Shown: piece by piece, positions 33,653 to 42,283 of the stretch
Numbering within the stretch: position 1 is the stretch's first letter
Layout: each line of letters starts with the position of its first letter
Assembly: GCA_964574815.1 (NCBI GenBank)
Contig: CAZNPL010000016.1
Location: forward strand, 62,001 to 126,000
DNA from: CAZNPL01 sp964574815
GTDB taxonomy: Bacteria > Planctomycetota > Phycisphaerae > UBA1845
Direction of reading: 5' to 3'
Length of the DNA: 64,000 nucleotides
Program-made: the position numbers and the translations under genes
Notes under the pieces: generated by a model
Told to the model about the DNA's origin: nothing
Databases searched by the model: none
What the model saw: the letters and a program-made list of their open reading frames with translations, nothing else

Positions 33653-36600
33653 ATGAGGTTTCGAGATCAACTATTGGTGGCTCTGGCCACCGGGCTCCTG
33701 ATGGGGGCGACCGCTACCCGGGCGCAGACGGTTTACTACGTGGACGATGACGGCGCCCCGGGTAACGGCTGTACGAGCTGGCTTGATGCCTGCCCCGATC
33801 TGCAGACCGCCCTGGGCCTGGCCGTCAGCGGCGACCAGATCTGGGTGGCGGCAGGGACGTACAGACCGCACGACTGCAATCCGACGTGCGACCGCACGGC
33901 CACATTCCAGTTGATGACCGGTGTGGCCCTCTATGGCGGTTTCGACGGCAGCGAGACCATGCTGGCGCAGCGTGCCGGGCTGTTCGACCAGACAACCCTC
34001 AGCGGCGACATTGATGGTGACGACGCGGCGGTCGCATGCGTAGACTCGCCGGACTGCGACTCGCACGGCGGGATCTGCGTCGAAGGGTTCTGCATCATCA
34101 AGGAAAACAACGACGAAAACAGCTACAGCGTCGTCACCGGAACCGACACCGACACCACGGCCGTTCTCGACGGCTTTACCGTCACCGGCGGGAACGCGAA
34201 TGACGTTTCCGTGTATATTAGTGGCGGGGGGATGGTCATCGCTTCACCCGGCGACCCCACCGTGACCAACTGCACGTTCCGCGGGAATTCAGCCATGTTT
34301 GGCGGGGGGATTTCCGCCAGCACCGGTTGCAGTCCGAACGTGAGCCGCTGCACGTTCACTCGGAACCTGGCCACGGTGCACGGCGGCGGGCTTCTATCGG
34401 TCGGCGACGCAGTGGTGACCGACTGCACGTTCAGCCGCAACTTCGCCGACAACTCCGGTGGTGGAGTGTGCATCGTGAACGCCTCCCCGACGGTGACCAA
34501 CTGCACCTTCAGAGGCAACGTGGGCGATCTCACCGGCGGTGGGATGAGCAACATCAACGAACACACCTTCCCCATCGTGACCAACTGCACGTTCACCGCG
34601 AACACCGCCGACCGTGGCGGCGGGATGTACAACTACAACCACGCCCAGCCGACGGTGACCAACTGCACTTTCAACGGAAACGCGGCCGACAACGGCTACG
34701 CAATGTACAACGAGCGTAACAGCATCCCGACAGTGACCAACTGCATTCTGTGGGGCGACCTCGGCAGCGAGATTGACAACGACAGTAGCACGCCGATCGT
34801 CACCTTCAGCGACGTCCAAGGCGGCACGGGGCAGCCGTGGTTCGGCGCCGGATGCATCGACGCCGACCCGCTCTTTGTGCGCGCCGACGGGCCTGACGAC
34901 GTCCCGGGGACTGCGGATGACAACCTGCGGCTGCTGCGCGGCTCTCCATGCATCGACACGGGCAATAACGACGCTGTCATGGTGTCCACTGACCTCGACG
35001 GCAGTCCCCGCATCTCTCACGGCACCGTGGATATGGGGGCGTACGAGCACAAGTGGCGCATCTACGTCGATGCCGCTGCATCGGGCGCGAACGACGGCAC
35101 GACTTGGGCGGACGCGTACAGCGAGCTGGACGACGCTCTCGCGGATGCAGCGAGTGGCGCCGCCGAGATATGGGTCGCAGCAGCGATGTACCGTCCAGCG
35201 CGACAGACGGACCCTCTCGACCCGCGGACGGCCACATTTCAGCTTGTCAGCGGCGTGGCCCTCTACGGTGGTTTCGACGGCAGCGAAAGCTCCCTGGCGG
35301 AGCGTGCCGGGCTGTTCGACCAGACGATTCTCAGCGGCGACATCGGCACGCTGGGTTACGATTCCGACAACAGCTACCACGTCGTAACCGCGAGCGGGAC
35401 GGACGCCACGGCCGTCCTCGACGGTTTCACCATCACCGGCGGAAACGCGAACGGATCATCGCCGCATTGCTCGGGCGGCGGGATGTTCAACGACGGCGGA
35501 AGCCCATCGGTGACCAACTGCACGTTCACCGGTAACGCCGCCTCCGTGGACGGAGGTGGGATGTGGAACGATGGCGGAAGCCCATCGGTGACCCACTGTA
35601 CGTTCGCTGGCAACGCCGCCTTCCTGGACGGCGGTGGGATGTGGAACTGGGGCGGAAGCCCATCGGTGACCAACTGCACGTTCATTGCCAACTCTACACG
35701 ACGCGGTGCCGGAGCGTATAATTTTGATAGTAGCCCCTTGTTTCTTAACTGTGCCTTTATCAAGAACACCGCAATAGACGATGCTATTTACGCAAGGAGG
35801 GGAGGCGCTGGAATCTATAACTTCTACTACAGCGACCCCACCTTGATTAACTGTACATTTGTTGGGAACACCGGAGCCTCTCGCGGAGGTGGTATATATA
35901 ATCATTGGGGCTCCGCTCCGACGCTGCTCAACTGTACCTTTGTGGGAAACGTGGCGGGTTCCGGGGGCGGCATGGCGAATTTGGACGGGAGCAATCCCAG
36001 CCTGACCAACTGCACATTTGTAGGAAACTCGGCCGAAGAGCTCGGCAGCGGCATCTACAACTACGGTGGCAGCCCGGCGGTGGCGAACAGCATTCTATGG
36101 GACGACGCGTCTAGCGAGATTTATAACCATCCTCTCGATCCGCCAGCCAACTGCATAGTCACTTACACCGACGTGCAGGGGGGATACTACGGCGCCGGCA
36201 ACATCAATGAGGATCCGCTCTTTGTGCGCTTTCCCGACCCAGGCATGGATCAGGAGTGGGGAACGGACGACGACGACGACGGTGACCTGCACTTGAGGAA
36301 CGGCGACCCGCACACGGGAGAAGACCCGTCACCGTGCGTCGACAGGGGGACCAACTCCCGTGTGCCCCTCGACACGCTCGACCTCGACGATGACGGTGAC
36401 ACCGACGAGCGTATTCCACTCGATCTCGACGGCAACCCACGGTTTGTGGCGGATCCGCAATGGTGGCGGCAAGATTACCAGTGGGGTCATCCCTCTGCCG
36501 ACGCACCCGTTGACATGGGGGCGTACGAGTTGTTCCCGGACTGCAACAAGGACACGACGCCCGATTGGGTCGCCCCGGACGACTGCAATCAAAACTACGC

Positions 36601-39600
36601 CCCGGATGAGTGCGAGATCGACGAGACCAGTGAGCCAGAGGGGTCGTTCTTTTGCCCGGTCGACTGCGTTGACGGTTGTGCTCCTTGTGCTCCGGACTGC
36701 AACAGGAATGGCACTCCGGATGAGTGCGAGATCCACGAGAGTAGTACGGCACCGGGGGGGCCGTTTTTCTGCGAGTCCGACTGTGCTCCCGACTGCAACA
36801 TGAATGGGACGCCCGACCAGTGCGAGATCGACCAGAGCAGCACGGCGCCCGGCGGCCCGTTCTTTTGCCCGGCCGACTGCGCTCCTGACTGTAACATCAA
36901 TGGGACGCCCGATCAGTGCGAGATCGACGAGAACAGCACGGCAGCGGGCGGACCGTTTTTCTGCAGGATCGACTGCGCTCCCGATTGTAACAACAACGGC
37001 ATCCCGGAAGAATGTGATGCCGCTAGTTTCAGACTCGAACTCGACGAGATCACGGGCCGGCGTGCGAGCTTCCGGGAAGGCGTCGGATACGACTTCTACC
37101 AGAACATGATCGCGGCGTACGGTCGCCCGTGGCGTCCGGATTCTGGCCACTCGCCGGATCTTTTAGGCGAACCCGGACCCGATCCGGCCGAAACGCTTCG
37201 GGCACTGTACATCGCCCCCCTGTGCTGGGAGTTCAAGTGGCCGATCTTTCGGCGGTTGATCAACGAGCTCACTGCGTTCGAGACGCTCGCGGGTAACGAA
37301 GCCTTCGCCGATGCGATGGACCCGACAGTCGGCACGATGGCCGGGTATGATCCGGCGGACCTTTTTGCGTTTGATGGCGTGCCGGGCGTGGGCAGCCTTC
37401 TGGACGAGGAACTGGCGCTGCTGCGCGGGCGCCAGGTCGCGGATCCCTCGGTTGACGACCCCGGTACATACCCGTGCTTCGACGATCCCCAGAACCCGGA
37501 GGAGTCGTTCTGTGCGGCTGTGTACAACCGCTTGCCTCCGAATTGTGGTGGGCCGTCCTCAGTGGCCTACGAGAGCAACTACGATGTCAGCTCGAATTAT
37601 GTAGCGGTACGCGACGAGTGTCCGCAAGGACACGGCGACGCGTACGGCTACTACCTCTCGGCCACGAAGCTTGCCCTGGATGCCTTCCGGGGGGATCCGG
37701 CGGTCATTCCCGAGGGCGACGAGATCGCCCGGAACCTGATTAGCTGCCAGTCGCAGGCGGAGTGTGCTGAGCAGATGCAACCGGATGTTGGGGGCTCGGT
37801 GTCCGTGCCCTACGAACAGGTGCGTCGTATGGCCGGTGCGATGGCGGCACGCGGCCGCGCCGCGATTCGGATCGTCGATCTGACGTTTCGACGGGACTAC
37901 CGGGACGATCCGGAGAATCCGCAGGCGGGCCAGGCATTGGAGGACTCGGACCGCCAGCGCGCCTGGGGAACGGCCGATTGGGCCCGCCGGGCGGGGCTGG
38001 GGGCATACCTCGACTGGGCGATCGTTAATCAACTTCTTCCTCCTGACGATGGCCAGGGTGATGCGCTGGATGACGTGCATCGCGGGAGCGTCCAGGATAT
38101 CGGCGAGCTGGCCGCAGCGGTGACCGAGATGCAGGAGCGGGCGGACACCGCCGGTGCCGGGTTGAACCCGCTGGGCCTGGTCCAGAACGTCGTCCCCTTC
38201 GGCATCAACGCTTCGCTGCTCGGTCCGGACTCGGGCTCATCTCACTACGAACAAATCTGTAACGCCGCTGTCGGGGCGCTGCACAATGCGCGGACGATCC
38301 TGCTGTGGGCCAATGAGAGCGCCCAGCGGATTCGTGAGCAGGGGCAGGATCAGGCGACGTTCGCCGAACAGGTGCAGGACCGCGAGTCGGACTTCAACAA
38401 CCGGCTGATCGAGCTGTTCGGCTGCCCGTTTCCGGAGGATCCGGCAGACAACGATCTCGACCCGCAAACAGACGACGGAGTGGAAGCGGATCTGTATCCA
38501 GATCTGGTGAACTTCATGATGGACCAGGATTCCGCCCGACGGCTCGGCTGGGAGACGCCCCGCCCCGCCCCCGGCGAGATTCAGTTGGCCGTCTCCGAGT
38601 TGAAGATCGCCGCGTTGCGGCTCCAGGAGGCGGACGGCGCCCTTGCCGCACTTCGGGCGGAGATCGACGATCTCGTCCGGTTCATCGAGTTCCGCACGCA
38701 AATGGCCGCTGAGGCACAAGGGATCTTCATCCAGGCCGGGGACGAATTGATGACGCTCGAGGATCGTCTGCGCGAAATAAACAGTACGTCCGGATGGGCG
38801 AAGATGCTCGGGGGGATCGGAGGCTTGACCCAGGGCGTAATTGGCTGCTCAGCAGGGGAAGCAAAGTCGTGTGCTACCGGCATCGGGAGCTTCATTGGCT
38901 GCACTGTGGGTGCGGCGCTCGAGGCCGCGGGCTCGGGCGGCGAAGACGAATACGACATCGAGAAGGAGCGAATTCGGATCAACACGTGGAGGGACGCCGA
39001 ACTGAGGGGGATTGACGACCGGGTGGAGATCCAGCGCGAGCGGCTCCGCTTGCAGTCGCTGATCCGGCAGACGCCTCAGTTGCTCGTAAATCTGGGGGTC
39101 GCCCGTGAGAGCGCCGGGCAGGCGCTCGGTCGCCTGCACGCCGCCATCCAGCGAGGCAAGCGGCTGGTCGAGGAGCGCGATCGTGTCCGGAGTGTGCAGC
39201 GCGATCAGCTCGTGGAATACCGCTGGAAGGACCTGTCGTTCCGCGTCTTCCGCAACAACAGCCTGCAACAATACGGGGCGTTCTTCGATCTGGCGGCCCG
39301 GTACGTCATGTTGGCGACCCGGGCGTTCGCCTACGAGTACAACGACCGCGACGCCGCAAACAACTTACTCGAGCGAATCCACCGCGAGCGGCGCCTGGGC
39401 AACGACTCGGGCACCACCGGCGGGCTCCGAGGCATCATTTTCGACCTCGACAACCTGGCGACGGTCAACAACTTCAACTCGCCCCTCCAGACCGTGGGCC
39501 AGCGGACCTTCGGACTGTGTGAGAACCTCTGCGGCCTGGGCGCGACGCAGCAGCGGGATTTCCGCGCCTGGCTCGAATCGAAGATCGTCCAGCGGCTCGA

Positions 39601-40297
39601 GGACCTGCCGGCCATGCAGGATTATGCCCAGCTCTCCGTCGCCAATCACTACGGCCCCGCGATCGTCGTTCCGTTCTTCACCGAGGTGGCGGGCAACAAC
39701 TTCTTCGGCAACGGGCCGGAGCCGCCATACAACAACACGAACTTCCCGATCAGCCTCAACGCCAAGGTCCGCAACTTCGCCATCCGCTTCGACGGCGTCG
39801 ACCCGGCGCCCCTCGGGATTGACCCAAAAGGCGGTTATGTCTATGTGTTCCTGGTCCCGCTGGGCGAGTCGGTTCTCCGGGAGGACACCAACCAATCGCC
39901 GGTCGAAGCGAACCCGCCACGGCCCTGGGCCGTGGTCGATCAATGGCTGCCGGCGCCCCCGTTGGTCACCACGCTGGTCGTGGAAGATCGTGACTACAAT
40001 CCGTGGGTCTCAACCGGCCACAGCGGCGGCAACTACCTCAACGCCATCAAGCGGTTCCAGGAAACCGAGGCGCAGGTCGATCTGGGACAGGAGCTGGTCT
40101 TCAATACGCGCCTCGCGGGGCGATCGTGCTGGAATACGCAGTGGTTGCTCGTCATTCCGGGCGGGCAGTGGGCCGGGACGGACCCGGCCGACATTCACGC
40201 TGCGTTGATGAAGTTCATTTACGGAGGGACCGGCGACCCGTCGGCCGACGAAGGGATCACCGACATCCGGATCATCATTCAGGCCTATTCACATTGA
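33653..40297 (+). CDS. giant secreted protein: two beta-helix domains, calcium repeats, helical pore-former-like C-terminal half
   Basis: 2,214 residues from ATG 33653 (AGAGGTG upstream; signal peptide RFRDQLLVALATGLLMGA, cleaved near TRA-QT). Residues 25-950 are two homologous right-handed beta-helix domains, each opening with an IWVAA.TYRP / ALYGGFDGSE segment and continuing with coils of the type TNCTFxGNxAxxxGGGM (Pmp-like repeats). Residues 962-1120 hold 32-residue tandem repeats with DCNxNGTPDxCEI and GGPFFC. Residues 1120-2214 match no family I can name with certainty. Two long amphipathic helical stretches (about 1641-1710 and 1767-1900) flank a Gly/Ala-rich hydrophobic segment (1714-1762, e.g. 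GGIGGLTQGVIGCSAG), followed by a beta-rich end. This resembles the shaft of Tc-toxin A subunits and other alpha-helical pore-formers; that is inference. Confidence 0.85.
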   Translation: MRFRDQLLVALATGLLMGATATRAQTVYYVDDDGAPGNGCTSWLDACPDLQTALGLAVSGDQIWVAAGTYRPHDCNPTCDRTATFQLMTGVALYGGFDGSETMLAQRAGLFDQTTLSGDIDGDDAAVACVDSPDCDSHGGICVEGFCIIKENNDENSYSVVTGTDTDTTAVLDGFTVTGGNANDVSVYISGGGMVIASPGDPTVTNCTFRGNSAMFGGGISASTGCSPNVSRCTFTRNLATVHGGGLLSVGDAVVTDCTFSRNFADNSGGGVCIVNASPTVTNCTFRGNVGDLTGGGMSNINEHTFPIVTNCTFTANTADRGGGMYNYNHAQPTVTNCTFNGNAADNGYAMYNERNSIPTVTNCILWGDLGSEIDNDSSTPIVTFSDVQGGTGQPWFGAGCIDADPLFVRADGPDDVPGTADDNLRLLRGSPCIDTGNNDAVMVSTDLDGSPRISHGTVDMGAYEHKWRIYVDAAASGANDGTTWADAYSELDDALADAASGAAEIWVAAAMYRPARQTDPLDPRTATFQLVSGVALYGGFDGSESSLAERAGLFDQTILSGDIGTLGYDSDNSYHVVTASGTDATAVLDGFTITGGNANGSSPHCSGGGMFNDGGSPSVTNCTFTGNAASVDGGGMWNDGGSPSVTHCTFAGNAAFLDGGGMWNWGGSPSVTNCTFIANSTRRGAGAYNFDSSPLFLNCAFIKNTAIDDAIYARRGGAGIYNFYYSDPTLINCTFVGNTGASRGGGIYNHWGSAPTLLNCTFVGNVAGSGGGMANLDGSNPSLTNCTFVGNSAEELGSGIYNYGGSPAVANSILWDDASSEIYNHPLDPPANCIVTYTDVQGGYYGAGNINEDPLFVRFPDPGMDQEWGTDDDDDGDLHLRNGDPHTGEDPSPCVDRGTNSRVPLDTLDLDDDGDTDERIPLDLDGNPRFVADPQWWRQDYQWGHPSADAPVDMGAYELFPDCNKDTTPDWVAPDDCNQNYAPDECEIDETSEPEGSFFCPVDCVDGCAPCAPDCNRNGTPDECEIHESSTAPGGPFFCESDCAPDCNMNGTPDQCEIDQSSTAPGGPFFCPADCAPDCNINGTPDQCEIDENSTAAGGPFFCRIDCAPDCNNNGIPEECDAASFRLELDEITGRRASFREGVGYDFYQNMIAAYGRPWRPDSGHSPDLLGEPGPDPAETLRALYIAPLCWEFKWPIFRRLINELTAFETLAGNEAFADAMDPTVGTMAGYDPADLFAFDGVPGVGSLLDEELALLRGRQVADPSVDDPGTYPCFDDPQNPEESFCAAVYNRLPPNCGGPSSVAYESNYDVSSNYVAVRDECPQGHGDAYGYYLSATKLALDAFRGDPAVIPEGDEIARNLISCQSQAECAEQMQPDVGGSVSVPYEQVRRMAGAMAARGRAAIRIVDLTFRRDYRDDPENPQAGQALEDSDRQRAWGTADWARRAGLGAYLDWAIVNQLLPPDDGQGDALDDVHRGSVQDIGELAAAVTEMQERADTAGAGLNPLGLVQNVVPFGINASLLGPDSGSSHYEQICNAAVGALHNARTILLWANESAQRIREQGQDQATFAEQVQDRESDFNNRLIELFGCPFPEDPADNDLDPQTDDGVEADLYPDLVNFMMDQDSARRLGWETPRPAPGEIQLAVSELKIAALRLQEADGALAALRAEIDDLVRFIEFRTQMAAEAQGIFIQAGDELMTLEDRLREINSTSGWAKMLGGIGGLTQGVIGCSAGEAKSCATGIGSFIGCTVGAALEAAGSGGEDEYDIEKERIRINTWRDAELRGIDDRVEIQRERLRLQSLIRQTPQLLVNLGVARESAGQALGRLHAAIQRGKRLVEERDRVRSVQRDQLVEYRWKDLSFRVFRNNSLQQYGAFFDLAARYVMLATRAFAYEYNDRDAANNLLERIHRERRLGNDSGTTGGLRGIIFDLDNLATVNNFNSPLQTVGQRTFGLCENLCGLGATQQRDFRAWLESKIVQRLEDLPAMQDYAQLSVANHYGPAIVVPFFTEVAGNNFFGNGPEPPYNNTNFPISLNAKVRNFAIRFDGVDPAPLGIDPKGGYVYVFLVPLGESVLREDTNQSPVEANPPRPWAVVDQWLPAPPLVTTLVVEDRDYNPWVSTGHSGGNYLNAIKRFQETEAQVDLGQELVFNTRLAGRSCWNTQWLLVIPGGQWAGTDPADIHAALMKFIYGGTGDPSADEGITDIRIIIQAYSH
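36539..37010 (+). repeat. tandem 96-bp (32-residue) calcium-loop repeats inside the giant gene
   Basis: Units begin with GACTGCAAC-like codons at 36695, 36791, 36887 and 36983, an exact 96-bp period; more divergent units start at 36539 and 36581. Each encodes DCNxNGxPDxCEI followed by STAPGGPFFC and a Cys-rich link. The high DNA identity between units suggests recent expansion or homogenisation. Confidence 0.85.
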
Positions 40298-40323
40298 GAG
40301 TCGGCATCACGAGAGGACATGCC

Positions 40324-41400
40324 ATGAAACGCACGACACTATTCGCGGCATTCATGCTGGCAACCGTGTGGCAGACGGGCGCCTTTGCCGGCATTCCCGA
40401 GCCGGACGCCATCCTGTACGGCCAGATCTACATCGGCAAGGGGACGGTCTCGGCCGGGGAAGATGTGACGGTGCGCGCCAAGGTCCAGCGCGAGTCGGAA
40501 ACACACGTCGTCGGGGAGTACCGGATGAGGGATCTGATCGACCCGGCCCATGGCGAGAATCCACAGGCGGGTGACAACTTCGTGCTGAGGATTCGGCTCG
40601 AGACGGCGGTCACGGGCAGCCCCGTCAGCGATAACGCCGTTGAGATCGGCCAGACGGCGCAGATCTACGTTCAGCAGGCGGCCGGGCCCGAGCAGCACGT
40701 TGCGGACTTGACGCTCTCGGAGCGGGGGATGGTGGTGTATATGAGTCTCCTGGTGTGCGATTCGACTCCACCGCGAATTCACCATGCCGCCGGCGAATCA
40801 CAGACGCGGCCGTGCACCGGGTACATCGATCCCCGGCTGGAGAGCGACAACGCCGTCGATCTGAATCGGGGCGTGACCGAGGTCAGTTTCGTTTTCACGA
40901 GGCCGGTTCAGAAGGTGGGCGGCGGCACTCCGGATGCCGCCGACTTCACGGTCACCCAGACGGGCGCCGGCACCCCGCCGACGGTGACCGGTGTGAGCAC
41001 CACGGACAACGTCACGTTCACCGTAACGCTCAGCGGCCCGCCGGCGTTGCAGGAGTGGACCACGATCATCGCCGATGTTGAAGACGTCTGCGGCAATCCG
41101 ATCGAAAGCGCCGGCAACATGGGACCGGGAGTGGCCGAGCCGGATCGCATCGACATTGCTTTCCTGCCGGGCGACATCAACCAGGACGGCCAGGTGACGC
41201 CGCAGGACCTGATCAACTTCCGGCAGTTCCTTGCCGGGGGTTACCACAACGAGTGCGAGGATATCTGGTATTTCGACATCGACCGCGACGGCGTGATGCC
41301 GGAGCCTCAGGACCTGATCCGATTTCGTCAGTTGCTCTTCGGCACGCCGCCGGCCACGCGGGAATGGTCACTGGCCGATCTGAACAACGAGCAGCCATAA
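40324..41400 (+). CDS. secreted protein with Ig-like domain and C-terminal dockerin type I domain
   Basis: 358 residues from ATG 40324, 26 bp after the giant gene, with GAGAGGACATG upstream. Signal peptide RTTLFAAFMLATVWQTGAFA. The middle (about 160-260) is beta-rich and resembles bacterial Ig-like/SbsA domains (NRGVTEVSFVFTRPVQ, TFTVTLSGP). The C-terminal 70 residues carry two Asp-rich calcium loops, GDINQDGQVTPQDLINFRQF and FDIDRDGVMPEPQDLIRFRQ, the classic dockerin pair. Dockerins bind cohesins; the only cohesin-like domain seen in the window is at the end of the 2.1-6.5 kb protein. It closes the three-gene secreted cassette. Confidence 0.85.
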   Translation: MKRTTLFAAFMLATVWQTGAFAGIPEPDAILYGQIYIGKGTVSAGEDVTVRAKVQRESETHVVGEYRMRDLIDPAHGENPQAGDNFVLRIRLETAVTGSPVSDNAVEIGQTAQIYVQQAAGPEQHVADLTLSERGMVVYMSLLVCDSTPPRIHHAAGESQTRPCTGYIDPRLESDNAVDLNRGVTEVSFVFTRPVQKVGGGTPDAADFTVTQTGAGTPPTVTGVSTTDNVTFTVTLSGPPALQEWTTIIADVEDVCGNPIESAGNMGPGVAEPDRIDIAFLPGDINQDGQVTPQDLINFRQFLAGGYHNECEDIWYFDIDRDGVMPEPQDLIRFRQLLFGTPPATREWSLADLNNEQP

Positions 41401-41547
41401 CACGGAGGCCGGACGACGCAGTGGTGACCCGACGCGGCGGCGAAAGCGCGCCGCCACACGGAGATCACGGGGCGGTCATCCGGTGGCTCGCGTGCGGCGT
41501 CTTGCGATCAGCGGCCTGCCGAGCCACGACACGACTGAGGGAGCGCC
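41401..41547. other. short intergenic gap before small CxxC gene
   Basis: Contains a GC-rich inverted stretch (GGCGGCG...CGCGCCGCC, 41436-41455) that may act as the terminator of the secreted cassette. Nothing else seen. Confidence 0.35.
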
Positions 41548-41712
41548 ATGAAGATCACGCTCTGCGGAAATTGCCCGTTGAGGACACGCGCGGAGCGCAA
41601 GCCGAACTCGTGGATATCGAGGCTGTGGCGATGGCACACCCGGTGGTGCCCGGGTTGGAAGGCATATCAAAGGAGACTGTCGGAGTCGTCGAACGGCAAG
41701 TCAGATCCGTAG
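41548..41712 (+). CDS. small basic CxxC protein upstream of Clp-N gene
   Basis: 54 codons from ATG 41548, with GAGGGAG 4-10 nt upstream. The product MKITLCGNCPLRTRAE... contains a CxxC near the start, is rich in Arg and Trp (WRWHTRW) and ends with a WCPGWKAYQRRL segment; the third Cys and adjacent His could complete a zinc site. It ends 18 bp before the Clp-N gene, so the two probably form an operon. I do not recognise the family. The start context and spacing make it a real gene candidate; the assignment is uncertain. Confidence 0.5.
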   Translation: MKITLCGNCPLRTRAERKPNSWISRLWRWHTRWCPGWKAYQRRLSESSNGKSDP

Positions 41713-41730
41713 CGCTTCGAGAGGTGGATC

Positions 41731-42246
41731 ATGTTCGAGCGTTTCAACGATCGGGCGCGGAAGGTCATGGAGATGACAGGCAACGTGTCGAAGGACTTTG
41801 GCCATGCCAAGATCTGGCCGGAGCACATTCTTGTCGCGCTCGTGCGGGTGGGCGGCAGCGCTGCGCCGATCGCGCTGGAGGAGATCGGGGTGTCAGCAGC
41901 CACCATGATTGCGGAGGTTGAAAGGCGGGTTCCGCGGGGTGAAGCGAGAGAAGTCGCTGAACGGCAAGGGCTGGGGTTTCTTGGTCGGCTGCGTCCGGCG
42001 CTTGACGCGGGCCGGAGTGCTCCTGGCAAGCTCCCGCAAAGCCGGCAGGTAAGACACGTCATCGAACTGGCGATCGAGGAGGCGCGACAGCAGGGCCAAC
42101 AGATTGTCGGCACGGTGCACCCGCTGCTCGGACTGCCCCGTCTCGACGACAGCCTGACCGCGGCCATCCTTTCGGACCTGGGCATCGACATCGAGACAGC
42201 GCGAAGGAAAATCGAAGAGCGTGCCCTGGAGGAGGCACGCTCTTGA
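41731..42246 (+). CDS. stand-alone Clp N-terminal domain protein
   Basis: 171 residues from ATG 41731 (GAGAGGTG upstream). It contains the two four-helix repeats of the ClpA/ClpC N domain: repeat 1 FERFNDRARKVMEMTGNVSK ... IWPEHILVALVR, repeat 2 RQVRHVIELAIEEARQQGQQ ... VHPLLGLPRLDD. There is no AAA+ module. Such free N domains may act as adaptors or decoys for ClpC, binding substrates or phospho-Arg marks; the precise role is not known. A linker of about 40 residues separates the repeats. Confidence 0.85.
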   Translation: MFERFNDRARKVMEMTGNVSKDFGHAKIWPEHILVALVRVGGSAAPIALEEIGVSAATMIAEVERRVPRGEAREVAERQGLGFLGRLRPALDAGRSAPGKLPQSRQVRHVIELAIEEARQQGQQIVGTVHPLLGLPRLDDSLTAAILSDLGIDIETARRKIEERALEEARS

Positions 42247-42283
42247 GTTCATTCGAGCTTCGCTGTCGACGTAGGAACCAGCG

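Noticed and set aside
33653..37010. Repeats as a CRISPR array
   Set aside because: Repeats are in-frame protein repeats (beta-helix coils and calcium loops) without spacers of constant length; no cas genes nearby.
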